Below are positions 1 through 9,876 of a stretch of 64,000 nt of DNA, in pieces. Where the stretch lies: assembly GCA_016213325.1 (NCBI GenBank), contig JACRAY010000015.1, positions 124,001-188,000 of the forward strand. Reading direction: 5' to 3'. The position numbers were made by a program, and so were the translations under genes. Origin of the DNA: Burkholderiales bacterium (GTDB lineage Bacteria > Pseudomonadota > Gammaproteobacteria > Burkholderiales > Burkholderiaceae_C). The first letter of the stretch is position 1. The number at the start of each line of letters is the position of its first letter. The notes under the pieces are model-generated. The model was given only the letters and a program-made list of their open reading frames with translations. It searched no databases and had not been told where the DNA came from.

Positions 1-105
1 GCGCTGCGCATGCAGATGGAAGAGAAGATGCGCAACTTCACGCTTTATGCGCTGCGCACGGCGGGCCACCGTGCGCTGGCGCGCATCCGGCGCTCACTGG
101 GCTGA
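1..105 (+). CDS. C-terminal fragment of an unidentified protein
   Basis: An open frame enters from the left edge and ends at TGA. Only the last 34 residues are visible. They are basic and probably helical, with the ending ALARIRRSLG. The stop lies 7 bp before the convergent stop of the rlpA-like gene. The family cannot be recognised from this fragment. The real start lies outside the window. Confidence 0.5.
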   Translation, partial: ALRMQMEEKMRNFTLYALRTAGHRALARIRRSLG

Positions 106-112
106 CGCAACT

Positions 113-538
113 TCAGCGCGGCTCGACCTTCAGGACCACCGGCTTGGTCCCGGTCCCCGCTTCCAGCAGGCCCAGCGCCTCGGCCGCGGCGCGGCTCAGG
201 TCGATCACGCGCTTGCGCAGGAACGGGCCGCGGTCATTGATGCGCACGTCCACCGTACGGCCGTTCACGAGGCTTTGCACACGCACCACGGTGCCAAAAG
301 GCAGGGTGCGGTGCGCCGCCGTCAGCTCGTGCATGTCGAAGCGCTCGCCGCTGGCGGTGCGGCGGCCGTGGAAGCGCTGGCCGTACCACGACGCGAGCCC
401 GCGGCCGACCTCGCGCAGGTCCTGCGCCACGGCGGCCGGCGCCGCCAGCGGCTCGGGCGAGCGGTCCTGGTCTTCCTCCTCGGCGGCGGCCACGGTGGCC
501 GCCAGCGCGAGGAGCAGCACCGCGAGCCGGCGCGCCAT
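113..538 (-). CDS. rlpA: RlpA-like double-psi beta-barrel protein
   Basis: This is a 141-residue exported protein. Residues 1-19 form a signal peptide without a lipobox cysteine, so it is probably periplasmic and not a lipoprotein. Residues 45-140 match the RlpA barrel: the GLASWYG opening, then GERFD, LPFGT and VRINDRGPF. RlpA proteins are septal or daughter-cell peptidoglycan lytic transglycosylases, and the family acts on denuded glycan. The C-terminal SPOR domain of full-length RlpA is absent, so septal targeting is not assured. The ATG overlaps the metF stop by one base (TGATG), which suggests coupled translation. The family call is firm, but enzymatic activity is inferred. Confidence 0.88.
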   Translation of the reverse strand: MARRLAVLLLALAATVAAAEEEDQDRSPEPLAAPAAVAQDLREVGRGLASWYGQRFHGRRTASGERFDMHELTAAHRTLPFGTVVRVQSLVNGRTVDVRINDRGPFLRKRVIDLSRAAAEALGLLEAGTGTKPVVLKVEPR

Positions 539-1365
539 CACGCCGCCAGCCTCCGGCAGATCTCGAGCGTCGCGTTGGATTGGTTCATGGTGTAGAAGTG
601 GAAGCCCGGCACGCCGCCCGCCTTCAGCCTTTCGCACAGCTGCGTCACGACGTCGAGGCCGAACGCGCGGATCGATGCATTGTCGTCGCCGAACGACTGC
701 AGCCGCATGCGGATCCAGCGCGGGATCTCGGCCCCGCAGTTGTCCGAAAAGCGGATCAGCTGCGACGAGCTGGTGATGGGCATCACGCCCGGCACTATAG
801 GCGCCTTCACGCCGCGCCTGGCCACTTCGTCCACGTAACGGAAGTAAGCATCGGCATTGAAGAAGTACTGCGTGATGCCCGAGTCGGCACCGGCCTCGAC
901 CTTCGCCACGAAGGCGTCGATGTCGGACATCGGCGACTTCGCCTGCGGGTGCATCTCGGGGTAGGCCGCCACCTCGATGGTGAACTGGCGCCCGGTCTCG
1001 CTGCGGATGAAGGCCACCAGGTCGCTGGCGTAGCGGAACTCGCCGCCCAGCCCGTACCCGCTGGGCAGGTCGCCGCGCAGCGCGACGATGCGCTTCACGC
1101 CGGCGGCCGCATAGGCCGACAGGCGCTCGCGGATGCTGTCGCGCGTCTGGCCGATGCACGACAGGTGCGGCGCAGCCGCGCAGCCTTCGGCCATGATTTC
1201 GGCCACCGCTGCCAGCGTGCCCTCTTGCGTGGACCCACCAGCACCGAAAGTGACCGAGCAGAACTCGGGCTTCACGGCATAGAGTCTCTGGCGCGCCGCG
1301 CGCAGCTTCTCCGCGCCGTCAGGCGTCTTGGGGGGAAAGAATTCGAGGCTGATGGGAAGCGTCAC
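538..1365 (-). CDS. metF: 5,10-methylenetetrahydrofolate reductase
   Basis: This 275-residue flavoenzyme reduces methylene-THF to 5-methyl-THF, the methyl donor for methionine synthesis. The N-terminus [10 protein letters not shown] is the MetF family signature, and the length is normal. The start is GTG, chosen because an excellent Shine-Dalgarno (AAGGAGG) lies 5 nt upstream. The longer frame upstream lacks such a site and runs into tlyA. GTGA overlaps the tlyA stop by 4 nt. Its position after ahcY and tlyA places it in an activated-methyl-cycle neighbourhood: AhcY removes S-adenosylhomocysteine and MetF feeds remethylation of homocysteine. Confidence 0.96.
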   Translation of the reverse strand: MTLPISLEFFPPKTPDGAEKLRAARQRLYAVKPEFCSVTFGAGGSTQEGTLAAVAEIMAEGCAAAPHLSCIGQTRDSIRERLSAYAAAGVKRIVALRGDLPSGYGLGGEFRYASDLVAFIRSETGRQFTIEVAAYPEMHPQAKSPMSDIDAFVAKVEAGADSGITQYFFNADAYFRYVDEVARRGVKAPIVPGVMPITSSSQLIRFSDNCGAEIPRWIRMRLQSFGDDNASIRAFGLDVVTQLCERLKAGGVPGFHFYTMNQSNATLEICRRLAA

Positions 1366-2102
1366 GCGCTCCTCCTTGCATGGATGAAGAATTCGCGATT
1401 GCCGTCGCCACCGCTGATGGGGCTGGCATACCAGCCCTGCACTTGCAGGCCCAATGACGCGCACGCGTCGCGCAGCTTGCGCTCGACCTGCGCGTACATC
1501 GACTCGTCACGCACGATGCCGCCCTTGCCGATATCGAGCGGCTGCAGCTCGAACTGCGGCTTGGCCAGCATCAGCAGGTGGCCGCCCGGCTCGAGCAAGG
1601 GCGCCAGCGCCGGCATCACCAGCGTGAGCGAGATGAACGACAGGTCGCCGGTGACGAGGTCGTAGCCGCTGCCCACGTGCCTGGCAGTCAATTCACGCGC
1701 GTTGAGCTTTTCGATGGCCGTCACGCGCGCGTCGCTGCGCACCTTGCCGTGCAGCTGGCCGTGGCCGACGTCGACGCCGGTCACGTGCGCCGCGCCGTGC
1801 TGCAGCAGGCAGTCGGTGAAGCCGCCGGTGGACTGCCCCACGTCGAGGCAGCGCCAGCCGGCGACGCCCAGGCCCGCCGCCTGCAGGGCGCCTTCGAGCT
1901 TGAGGCCGCCGCGCGACACGTAGCGCGACTCGGCGGTGTCGAGCAGTTCCACCTGCGCGGCGTCGGGCAGTTCGTCGCCGTTCTTGGCCACTGGCTGCCA
2001 CTGCGCACCATCGAACCAGCGTACGCCGGACGCGATGAGGCGCTGCGCCTGCGAGCGCGTGGCCGCAAGGCCGCGGTGGACGAGGAGTTGGTCGGCGCGC
2101 AT
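1362..2102 (-). CDS. tlyA: TlyA family RNA 2'-O-methyltransferase
   Basis: This 246-residue protein has an S4 RNA-binding domain (MRADQLLVHRG, about residues 1-60) followed by a FtsJ-like SAM-dependent methyltransferase. Motif I reads LDVGQSTGGFTD (family usual LDVGASTGGFTD). TlyA proteins methylate ribose on 16S/23S rRNA, and some are annotated as haemolysins. The start was placed at MRADQLL because the frame upstream only translates a repetitive extragenic element (REP-like), which gives a spurious N-terminal extension. It produces SAH, the substrate of the upstream AhcY. The stop overlaps the metF start. Confidence 0.92.
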   Translation of the reverse strand: MRADQLLVHRGLAATRSQAQRLIASGVRWFDGAQWQPVAKNGDELPDAAQVELLDTAESRYVSRGGLKLEGALQAAGLGVAGWRCLDVGQSTGGFTDCLLQHGAAHVTGVDVGHGQLHGKVRSDARVTAIEKLNARELTARHVGSGYDLVTGDLSFISLTLVMPALAPLLEPGGHLLMLAKPQFELQPLDIGKGGIVRDESMYAQVERKLRDACASLGLQVQGWYASPISGGDGNREFFIHARRSA

Positions 2103-2108
2103 ACGGGC

Positions 2109-2192
2109 TTTGTCATGCCGGGCTTGACCCGGCATCCATGGTGGCGTGGTGCCACGCACCGATGGATTGCGGGTCGAGCCCGCAATGACAAA
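2109..2192. repeat. REP-like imperfect inverted repeat between ahcY and tlyA
   Basis: Two arms of about 30 bp face each other across a spacer that itself contains a GTGGC/GCCAC stem. The left arm begins TTTGTCATGCCGGGC and the right arm ends GCCCGCAATGACAAA. The outer ends TTTGTCAT/ATGACAAA are exact complements. Elements of this type, with the encoded signature PGLTRHP or IAGSTRNP, are dispersed extragenic repeats in many proteobacteria. It lies between the ahcY stop and the tlyA start and may attenuate or stabilise the transcript. No second copy was seen in this window. Confidence 0.7.
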
Positions 2193-2196
2193 CCTT

Positions 2197-3639
<1,443 letters not shown>

Positions 3640-3689
3640 GGTGGCTCCTATCCTTGTAAGGTTCCGGATGCCACTGCCTGGGGGTGCAA

Positions 3690-3716
3690 GCTCACCTCAC
3701 AGCACAGTGGGTGAGC
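3690..3716 (-). promoter_or_regulatory. Hairpin competing with the SAH aptamer
   Basis: A perfect 7-bp inverted repeat (GCTCACC / GGTGAGC, 13-nt loop) shares its upstream arm with the 3' strand of the SAH aptamer pseudoknot. The two folds exclude each other, so this is a candidate expression platform. No U-tract follows, so it is not an intrinsic terminator by itself. How it would act on the ahcY ribosome site is not evident from the sequence. Confidence 0.5.
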
Positions 3717-3771
3717 GTCGTTGCAAGGTGTCCGAGCCTCGCGCCTGGGCGGCGCTGCAACGCTCCTCGGA
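3708..3771 (-). promoter_or_regulatory. SAH riboswitch aptamer
   Basis: The leader of ahcY reads CCGAGGAGCGTTGCA, then a GCGCC/GGCGC hairpin, then GGCTCGG, TGCAACGACGCTCACC. All helices of the SAH aptamer can be drawn: GAGCG with CGCTC, TTGCA with TGCAA, the internal hairpin, and the pseudoknot pairing CCGAG with CTCGG. This architecture and its placement before ahcY are the hallmark of the SAH riboswitch of beta- and gamma-proteobacteria, which raises expression when SAH accumulates. The 5' edge falls at the transcription start predicted from the -10 box. Confidence 0.95.
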
Positions 3772-3777
3772 TGCGCA

Positions 3778-3783
3778 ATTGTA
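3778..3783 (-). promoter_or_regulatory. -10 box of ahcY promoter
   Basis: TACAAT on the minus strand (5 of 6 consensus bases) places transcription start about 7 nt further on, exactly where the SAH aptamer begins. No convincing -35 box was found at 16-18 bp, so the promoter may need activation or an extended contact. Confidence 0.55.
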
Positions 3784-3816
3784 CCCAGCCCCCGATTCCC
3801 GGGCTAGACTGGGGCC

Positions 3817-4374
3817 ATGAAGGTCCTGTTCGCCTGGCTGCTGCTGTGCCTGGCGCCGCTGGTGGCGGTGGCGCAGGCCAACCCGCCGGTGCGGCCGATG
3901 TTCATCGACTCCAAGGAGGAATGCGCCACCGTGCGCGGGGCCTGGGTGCAGCGTGGCAGCTGGCAGCGCGCCTGCCAGACCTCGTGGGCGCGCGACGAGT
4001 GCCTGCCGCTGGGCGGCGAGTGGACCGCCATGGTCGGCGCGCCCTCGGGCGGCGTCTGCATGGCCAGGGTGTCGGACTTCGCCACGGCGCGCCAGTGCAC
4101 CGAGTCCGGCGGCAACTGGGGCCCGTCCGGCTCGAAGATGCCGTTCTGCCAGGCGGGTACGCCCCGCACGGCAGCCGTGGCGTTGCGCAAGGCGCCCGAC
4201 GCCGGCAAGAAGTGCGACAGCCAGCGCGACTGCACCTATGGCTGTGTCTACCAGGGCCCGCCCAAGGCCGAAGGCGCGGACGTGCTGGGGCAATGCCGCG
4301 CGGACAACGCGCGCAGCGGCTGCTTCACGATGGTGGAAAAGGGGCGGCTTTCGGGCCGCATCTGCCTGGATTGA
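3817..4374 (+). CDS. Cys-rich exported protein of unknown function
   Basis: This 185-residue protein has a clear Sec signal peptide (residues 1-20, MKVLFAWLLLCLAPLVAVAQ). The mature part has at least twelve cysteines, in the blocks ECATVRGAW, ACQTSW, DECLPLGGEW, CTESGGNW, CDSQRDCTYGC and SGCF. The repeated spacing, C-x(6-7)-G-x-W, suggests a disulfide-stapled repeat. It is probably periplasmic. It diverges from ahcY and its stop overlaps the TTG start of the DNA ligase (TTGA), so the two are probably cotranscribed. I do not recognise a named family. Confidence 0.8.
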   Translation: MKVLFAWLLLCLAPLVAVAQANPPVRPMFIDSKEECATVRGAWVQRGSWQRACQTSWARDECLPLGGEWTAMVGAPSGGVCMARVSDFATARQCTESGGNWGPSGSKMPFCQAGTPRTAAVALRKAPDAGKKCDSQRDCTYGCVYQGPPKAEGADVLGQCRADNARSGCFTMVEKGRLSGRICLD

Positions 4375-5408
4375 CGACGCCCAAGCCCCCGATAGAGCCG
4401 ATGCTCGCGAAGGTCGCGGCCGAGTTGCCGCGCGAACCGGGCTTCTTGTTCGAGCCCAAATGGGACGGCTTCCGCGCGCTGGTGTTCAGCGGGCCGTCTG
4501 CGCTGCACATCCAGAGCCGCGACCTGAAGCCGCTGAACCGCTACTTCCCCGAGCTGGAGAAAGCCCTGCACGAGTTGCTGCCCAAGGGCTGCGTGCTCGA
4601 CGGCGAGATCGTGGTGGCGGGCCGGCACGGGCTCGATTTCGATGCCCTGCAGCAGCGCATCCACCCGGCGCCTTCACGCATCAACCGGCTGGCCAAGGAA
4701 ACCCCGGCCAGCTTCGTCGCCTTCGACCTGCTGGCCGCGGGCGGCAAGTCGACGATGGCGCTGCCGCAATCGGAGCGGCGCACGCGGCTCGAAAGGTTGC
4801 TGGGCAAGACGAAATCGCCGCTGCACCTCACACCCGTCACGCGCGACCGCGCACAGGCCGAACAATGGCTGGAGCAATTCGAGGGCGCCGGCCTCGACGG
4901 CGTGATGGCGAAGCTCGAATCCGCGACTTACCAGCCAGGCAAGCGCACCATGCTCAAGATCAAGCACGTGCGCAGCGCCGACTGCGTGGTGGCGGGCTTG
5001 CGCTGGTACAAGGACCGGCCCGACGCCGTCGGCTCGCTGCTGCTGGGCCTGCACGACGACAGCGGCGTGCTGCAGCCGGTCGGCGTGGCTTCCTCTTTCA
5101 CGATGGAGATGCGCAGGCAGCTGGTGGAAGAACTGGCGCCGCTGCGCCAGGACGCCGAGCACCATCCCTGGCGCGACTGGGAAGGCAACGAGAGCCGCTG
5201 GAGCGGCGGCAAGGACCTTAGCTGGCAGCCGCTGAAACCCGAGCGGGTGTGCGAGGTGAAGTACGACCATTTGCAAGGACGGCGCTTCCGCCACGCCACC
5301 GTGTTCCTGCGCTGGCGCCCGGACAAGCCGGCGGAGGCTTGCCGGTTCGACCAACTGGAAGAGGCGACGCCGTTCGAGTTGACCAAGGTGTTCAAGGGCA
5401 TCACGTAA
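4371..5408 (+). CDS. ATP-dependent DNA ligase, LigC/LigD-ligase type
   Basis: This 345-residue protein carries the adenylation domain and the OB-fold domain of ATP-dependent ligases. The nucleotidyl-lysine motif is EPKWDGFRA (about residue 27). Further motifs are LDGEIVV, FVAFDLLAAGG, GLDGVMAKL and TMLKIKH. There is no polymerase or phosphoesterase domain, so it resembles the stand-alone LigC/LigB type and not full LigD. These enzymes act in end joining or backup repair. The TTG start overlaps the stop of the upstream gene and gives the short leader usual in front of PMLA. An internal ATG ten codons later is the alternative. Confidence 0.9.
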   Translation: MTTPKPPIEPMLAKVAAELPREPGFLFEPKWDGFRALVFSGPSALHIQSRDLKPLNRYFPELEKALHELLPKGCVLDGEIVVAGRHGLDFDALQQRIHPAPSRINRLAKETPASFVAFDLLAAGGKSTMALPQSERRTRLERLLGKTKSPLHLTPVTRDRAQAEQWLEQFEGAGLDGVMAKLESATYQPGKRTMLKIKHVRSADCVVAGLRWYKDRPDAVGSLLLGLHDDSGVLQPVGVASSFTMEMRRQLVEELAPLRQDAEHHPWRDWEGNESRWSGGKDLSWQPLKPERVCEVKYDHLQGRRFRHATVFLRWRPDKPAEACRFDQLEEATPFELTKVFKGIT

Positions 5409-6595
5409 ACCGGTCGCGCTTCGCCAACCCGCCGAACAGCTTCATCCACGCCAGCGCCACCACAAGGGTCCCGAGCCCGCCGACGACCACCGAAGGCACC
5501 GGCCCCCACCACGCGGCGGTAGCACCCGACTCGAACTCGCCCAGCTGGTTGCTGGCGCCGATGAAGAGGCTGTTGACGGCGGCCACACGCCCACGCATCG
5601 GGTCGGGCGTCTCGATCTGCACCAGCGTCTGCCGCACCACCACGCTCACCATGTCCGATGCGCCCGAGCAGGCCAGCGCCAGCATCGACAGCCAGAAGCT
5701 GGTGGACAGGCCGAACACGACCATCGACAGGCCGAAAATCGCCACGGCCACCAGCAGCTTCTTGCCCACGTGCCGCTCGATGGGGCGGCGGGCCAGCGCG
5801 ATGCCCACCAGCAGCGCCCCCATCGCCGGCGCCGAGCGCAGCACGCCCAGCCCTTCGGGGCCGACGTGCAGGATGTCTTCGGCATAGATCGGCAGCAGCG
5901 CCGTCGCCCCGCCCAGCAGCACCGCGAACAGGTCGAGCGACACGGCACCGAGCAGCACACGGTTGGCGGATGAAGGCGATGCCCGCCATCAGCGAATGGA
6001 GCGTGACCGGCTCGCGCGGCGGTGGCACGTGGTCATAGCGCACGCCGCTGAGGATGAGCGTGGCCACCACGAACAGTCCGGCACAAGTGCCGTACACGGT
6101 GCCAAGGCCCGCCGCGAAGAGCAGCCCGCCGATGGCAGGACCCGCGACGATCGCCGCCTGCATGCCGGCCGAGCTGAAGGCCGTGGCCCGCGCCAGCATG
6201 TCCAGCGGCACCAGCGCCGGCACCAGCGACTGCGAAGCCGCCATCTGCAGCGGCCGCACCGCGCCCAGCACGACCGACAGGCCCAACAGCAGCGAGCGCG
6301 ACTCCCCATGCCACAGGCTCGCCGTCATCAGCACCAGCGCCACGGCCACGTGCGCCAGCTGGCAGGCCTGGATGATGCGCACGCGGTGGAAGCGGTCGGC
6401 GGCATGGCCCGCGGGCAACGTGAACGCCAGCGCGGGCAGGAACTGCAGCAGGCCCACCAGGCCGAGGTCCCAGGCGCTGCCGGTCAGCCGGTACATGTGC
6501 CAGCCGATGGCCAGCATCAGGATCTGGCTGGCGGCCACCCCGGCCATGCGGGAGCACCAGTAGCGCAGGTAGGCGGGGTAGCGAAACAGCTCCAT
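5401..6595 (-). pseudogene. MFS transporter (MFS_3/EntS-like) broken by a frameshift
   Basis: The first half reads in one frame from MELFRYPAYLRYWCSRMAG through GIAFIRQP. The second half, from VLLGAVSLDLFAVLLGG to GGLAKRDRFT, continues in another frame starting at about position 5958. Together they give a normal 12-helix efflux permease of about 395 residues. The family usually has RxxPVLLGA at the junction, so one extra base in CCGTGTGCTG near 5955-5965 explains the break. It may be a real inactivating mutation or a sequencing error. The 3' end overlaps the convergent ligase gene by 8 bp. The substrate is unknown. Confidence 0.85.
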
Positions 6596-6664
6596 CGGAG
6601 CGCACTAGCCTACCTCAGCGGCAGCTCAAGGCAAAATGGAGGGTTCGCTCCCCGGAACCCCAAC

Positions 6665-8296
6665 TTGTCCCACGCCAACGAAACGCGGCGCCGCCGCACC
6701 TTCGCCATCATCTCGCACCCCGACGCGGGCAAGACCACGCTGACCGAGAAGCTGCTGCTGTTCTCGGGCGCGATCCAGATCGCCGGCTCGGTCAAGGCGC
6801 GCAAGGCCTCGCGCCACGCCACCTCGGACTGGATGGAAATCGAGAAGCAGCGCGGCATCTCGGTGGCCTCGTCGGTCATGCAGATGCTGTACCGCGACCA
6901 CGTGGTCAACCTGCTCGACACGCCCGGCCACAAGGACTTCTCGGAAGACACCTACCGCGTGCTCACCGCCGTCGACTCGGCGCTGATGGTGATCGACGCG
7001 GCCAACGGCGTGGAAGCGCAGACGCGCCGCCTGATCGAGGTCTGCCGCCAGCGCGACACGCCCATCATCACCTTCGTCAACAAGATGGACCGCGAGGTGC
7101 GCGAGCCGCTCGACATCCTGGACGAGGTGGAGCGCGAACTCGGCATGCCCTGCGTGCCCATGACCTGGCCGGTGGGGCAGGGCAAGAGCTTCGGCGGCAT
7201 CATGAACCTGCGCACGCAGGCCATGACGGTGTTCGAGTCGGGCAGCGAAAGGCGGCCGCAGGACTTCGACACCATCCCGCTGGCCGATGCGGCGGCGCTG
7301 AAGGCGCGCTTCGGCAGCGAGTACGAACACGCGGCCGAGAGCATGGAGCTCGCTGCCGGCGCATCGCCAGAGTGGAACCATGCCGGCTTCCTGGCGGCAA
7401 AGCAGACGCCCGTGTTCTTCGGCTCCGCCGTCAACAACTTCGGCGTGATGGAGGTGCTGGATGCGCTGGTCGACCTGGCGCCGCCGCCGCGGCCGCGCAA
7501 GAGTTCGGTGCTGGTCAACAGGCAGCCGGTCGAGAAGGTCGTGCAGCCGGAAGACACCGCTTTTTCCGGCGTGGTGTTCAAGGTGCAGGCCAACATGGAC
7601 GCCAACCACCGCGACCGCATCGCCTTCGTGCGCATGGCCTCGGGCAAGTACACGCCGGGCATGCGGCTGAAGGTGCAGCGCACCGGCAAGGAACTGCGGC
7701 CCACCTCGGTGGTCACCTTCATGTCGCAGCGGCGCGAGGCAGTGGAAGAGGCCTATGCCGGCGACATCATCGGCTTCACCACGCACGGCGGCGTGCAGCT
7801 GGGCGACACCATCACCGACGGCTCGCAGAACCTGCAGTACACCGGCCTGCCGTTCTTCGCGCCCGAACTGTTCCAGGTGGTGATCCTGAAGAACCCGCTG
7901 CGCACCAAGCAGCTGCAGCAGGGGCTGGAGCAGCTGGGCGAGGAAGGCGCGATCCAGGTGTTCCGCCCGCAGGTGGGCGGGCCGATGCTGCTGGGCGCGG
8001 TGGGCCAGCTGCAGTTCGAAGTGGTGCAGCACCGCCTGAAGTCCGAGTACGACTGCGACGTGCGGCTGGAAGGCTGCCCCTACACCGGCGCGCGCTGGAT
8101 CACCGCCGACTCGCCGCAGGAGTTGAAGGCTTTCACCGACGCCTACCCGCAGCGCCTGGCGCTTGACGCAGCCGACACGCTGGCCTTCCTCTGCACCTCG
8201 CCATACGACGTGCGGCTGGCGCAGGAGCGCTTTCCCAAGATCCACTTCCACCCGCTGCGCGAGCACGCCGGGCTGGCGCTGCACCAGGCGGGCTGA
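6665..8296 (+). CDS. prfC: Peptide chain release factor 3
   Basis: This 543-residue translational GTPase recycles RF1/RF2 from the ribosome. The G1 loop SHPDAGKTTL, switch II DTPGHKDFSEDTYR and the NKMD motif of G4 are all present. They are followed by domain II and the RF3-specific C-terminal domain ending near FPKIHFHPLREHAG. The TTG start gives SHANETRRRRTFAIISHPDAGKT, matching the family N-terminus. The open frame upstream is antisense to the MFS gene and was discarded. The Shine-Dalgarno is weak. It is divergent from the broken MFS gene. Confidence 0.97.
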   Translation: MSHANETRRRRTFAIISHPDAGKTTLTEKLLLFSGAIQIAGSVKARKASRHATSDWMEIEKQRGISVASSVMQMLYRDHVVNLLDTPGHKDFSEDTYRVLTAVDSALMVIDAANGVEAQTRRLIEVCRQRDTPIITFVNKMDREVREPLDILDEVERELGMPCVPMTWPVGQGKSFGGIMNLRTQAMTVFESGSERRPQDFDTIPLADAAALKARFGSEYEHAAESMELAAGASPEWNHAGFLAAKQTPVFFGSAVNNFGVMEVLDALVDLAPPPRPRKSSVLVNRQPVEKVVQPEDTAFSGVVFKVQANMDANHRDRIAFVRMASGKYTPGMRLKVQRTGKELRPTSVVTFMSQRREAVEEAYAGDIIGFTTHGGVQLGDTITDGSQNLQYTGLPFFAPELFQVVILKNPLRTKQLQQGLEQLGEEGAIQVFRPQVGGPMLLGAVGQLQFEVVQHRLKSEYDCDVRLEGCPYTGARWITADSPQELKAFTDAYPQRLALDAADTLAFLCTSPYDVRLAQERFPKIHFHPLREHAGLALHQAG

Positions 8297-8299
8297 GCC

Positions 8300-9073
8300 T
8301 TGAGACCCCTTGCCGAGTGGCCCCTGGCGGACCGCCGCGCGGTCTTCGGCCTGTTCACCGACATCGACGACACGCTGACGACCGAAGGGGCGATCACGCC
8401 CGACGCACTGGCGGCGCTGGCGAGCCTGAAGGCAGCCGGCCTGCACGTGATTCCCATCACCGGGCGGCCGGTCGGCTGGAGCGAGCCGTTCGCGCGCGAG
8501 TGGCCGGTCGATGCGATCGTGGCGGAGAACGGCTCGGTGGCGCTGGTCGGGGCGAACAAGCGCTACCTGCAGCCCGAGGCCGAGCGCGCGGCGAACTTCG
8601 CTCGCATGCAGCAGGTGGCGGCGCGCATCCTGCGCGAAATCCCCGGCACCACGCTGGCCCGCGACAGCGCCGGGCGCGAAACCGACATCGCCATCGACCA
8701 CAGCGAGTTCACGCACCTGCCGCAGGCGTCGATCGACGCGGTATGTGCGCTGATGCGCAGCGAGGGCATGAACGCCACCGTCAGTTCGATCCACGTCAAT
8801 GGCTGGTTCGGCGGCCACAGCAAGCTGGTGGGCGCGCGCTGGATCGTGCGCGAGCTGTTCGCGCGCGAGCTCGATGCGGAGATCGACCGCTGGGTCTATG
8901 TCGGCGATTCGACCAACGACGTGCTGATGTTCGAGCACTTCCCGCACAGCGTGGGCGTGGCCAACATCATGCGGTTTCGCGACCAGCTCACGCACGAGCC
9001 CGAATACGTCACGCGCGGCGAGCGCGGGGCCGGGTTTGCCGAGGTCGCGGCCGCGCTGCTGCACGCGCGTTAG
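8300..9073 (+). CDS. HAD-superfamily hydrolase, Cof/MPGP-like
   Basis: This 257-residue phosphatase-like protein has the four HAD motifs: FTDIDDTLT (nucleophile Asp at about residue 21), PITGR, a lysine in GGHSKL, and VGDSTNDVLMFE. The cap insertion places it in class IIB, which includes sucrose-, trehalose- and mannosyl-3-phosphoglycerate phosphatases. The substrate cannot be told from sequence. The TTG start lies 3 nt after the prfC stop, so the two are cotranscribed. The stop overlaps the convergent stop of the next gene. Confidence 0.85.
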   Translation: MRPLAEWPLADRRAVFGLFTDIDDTLTTEGAITPDALAALASLKAAGLHVIPITGRPVGWSEPFAREWPVDAIVAENGSVALVGANKRYLQPEAERAANFARMQQVAARILREIPGTTLARDSAGRETDIAIDHSEFTHLPQASIDAVCALMRSEGMNATVSSIHVNGWFGGHSKLVGARWIVRELFARELDAEIDRWVYVGDSTNDVLMFEHFPHSVGVANIMRFRDQLTHEPEYVTRGERGAGFAEVAAALLHAR

Positions 9074-9876
9074 GCCGCGATCTCCCGCTCGCGCAGCGCA
9101 TGCCCCACGCGCCGCGCAAAATGCTCCCAGCAAGCCCGCACATAGGCATTCATGATGCGCCCATAGGCCGGGTGCCAGCGCCAGCCCCACTCGGGGTGGA
9201 ACTGGAAGCCCCATGCGAAGAGCGCCGGGTCGCGGTAGCGGAACGCCTCCACCAGCCCGTCGTCGGCATGCGCTTCGGCCACCAGGTCCGCACCCAGTTC
9301 CTTCACGCCCTGGTGGTGCAGCGAGCTTGCCGGAAAGCGGCCCATGCCGGCGATGCGCCCGAGCTCGCCGCCCGGCACGCAGGAGACGAAGTGGCGCTCG
9401 ACGTACTGCTCATCGACCGTCTCGTCGGGGTCTTCCCAATGCTTCACGCAGCCGCCCAGGGCCTGCAGGTCCTGGTGCAGGCTGCCGCCCATCGCCACGT
9501 TGAAATCCTGCGAGCCGCGGCAGAACGAGATGATGGGCACGTGCAGCGCGATCGCGAGGCGCACCAGCTCGTGCGCCAGAGCGTCGCGCTCGGGGTCGAA
9601 CAGCATGCCGGGGCGCAGCGGCTCCTCGCCGTACAGCCTGGGGTGCACGTTGGTGTCCGACCCGCCCAGCAGGATGCCGTCCACCGTGGCCAGCATCGGC
9701 TCTACCCGCTCCAGCGGCACGCGCGGGTAACACACCGGCTGCAGACCCATGTTGAGCAGCGTGCGCGAGCCGCCCTCGTCCATGCAGGTGTACATCTGGG
9801 GGTGGCCGCCGGGCCGCTGCAATTCACGGTGGCTCGCCACCACCCACACGCACGGCACCCCGGGGCCTGCCGTCAT
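9070..9876 (-). CDS. Gamma-glutamyl-GABA hydrolase-like class I amidotransferase (copy 2)
   Basis: This 268-residue protein is a PuuD-type glutamine amidotransferase fold (Peptidase_C26). The nucleophile elbow is SFCRGSQDFN (Cys at about 114) and the His-Glu dyad is FHPEW. Family members hydrolyse gamma-glutamyl conjugates such as gamma-glutamyl-GABA in putrescine breakdown. It follows a paralogue with a 4-nt ATGA overlap. The two share CRG, HPEW, HHQG/HGQG-IKELG and related blocks, so the pair arose by duplication. No other putrescine genes adjoin, so the substrate is uncertain. Confidence 0.85.
   Translation of the reverse strand: MTAGPGVPCVWVVASHRELQRPGGHPQMYTCMDEGGSRTLLNMGLQPVCYPRVPLERVEPMLATVDGILLGGSDTNVHPRLYGEEPLRPGMLFDPERDALAHELVRLAIALHVPIISFCRGSQDFNVAMGGSLHQDLQALGGCVKHWEDPDETVDEQYVERHFVSCVPGGELGRIAGMGRFPASSLHHQGVKELGADLVAEAHADDGLVEAFRYRDPALFAWGFQFHPEWGWRWHPAYGRIMNAYVRACWEHFARRVGHALREREIAA

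Noticed and set aside
5963..6664. N-terminal extension of prfC
   Set aside because: It is antisense to the frameshifted MFS gene. The RF3 family begins just before SHPDAGKTTL, so the TTG start is preferred.
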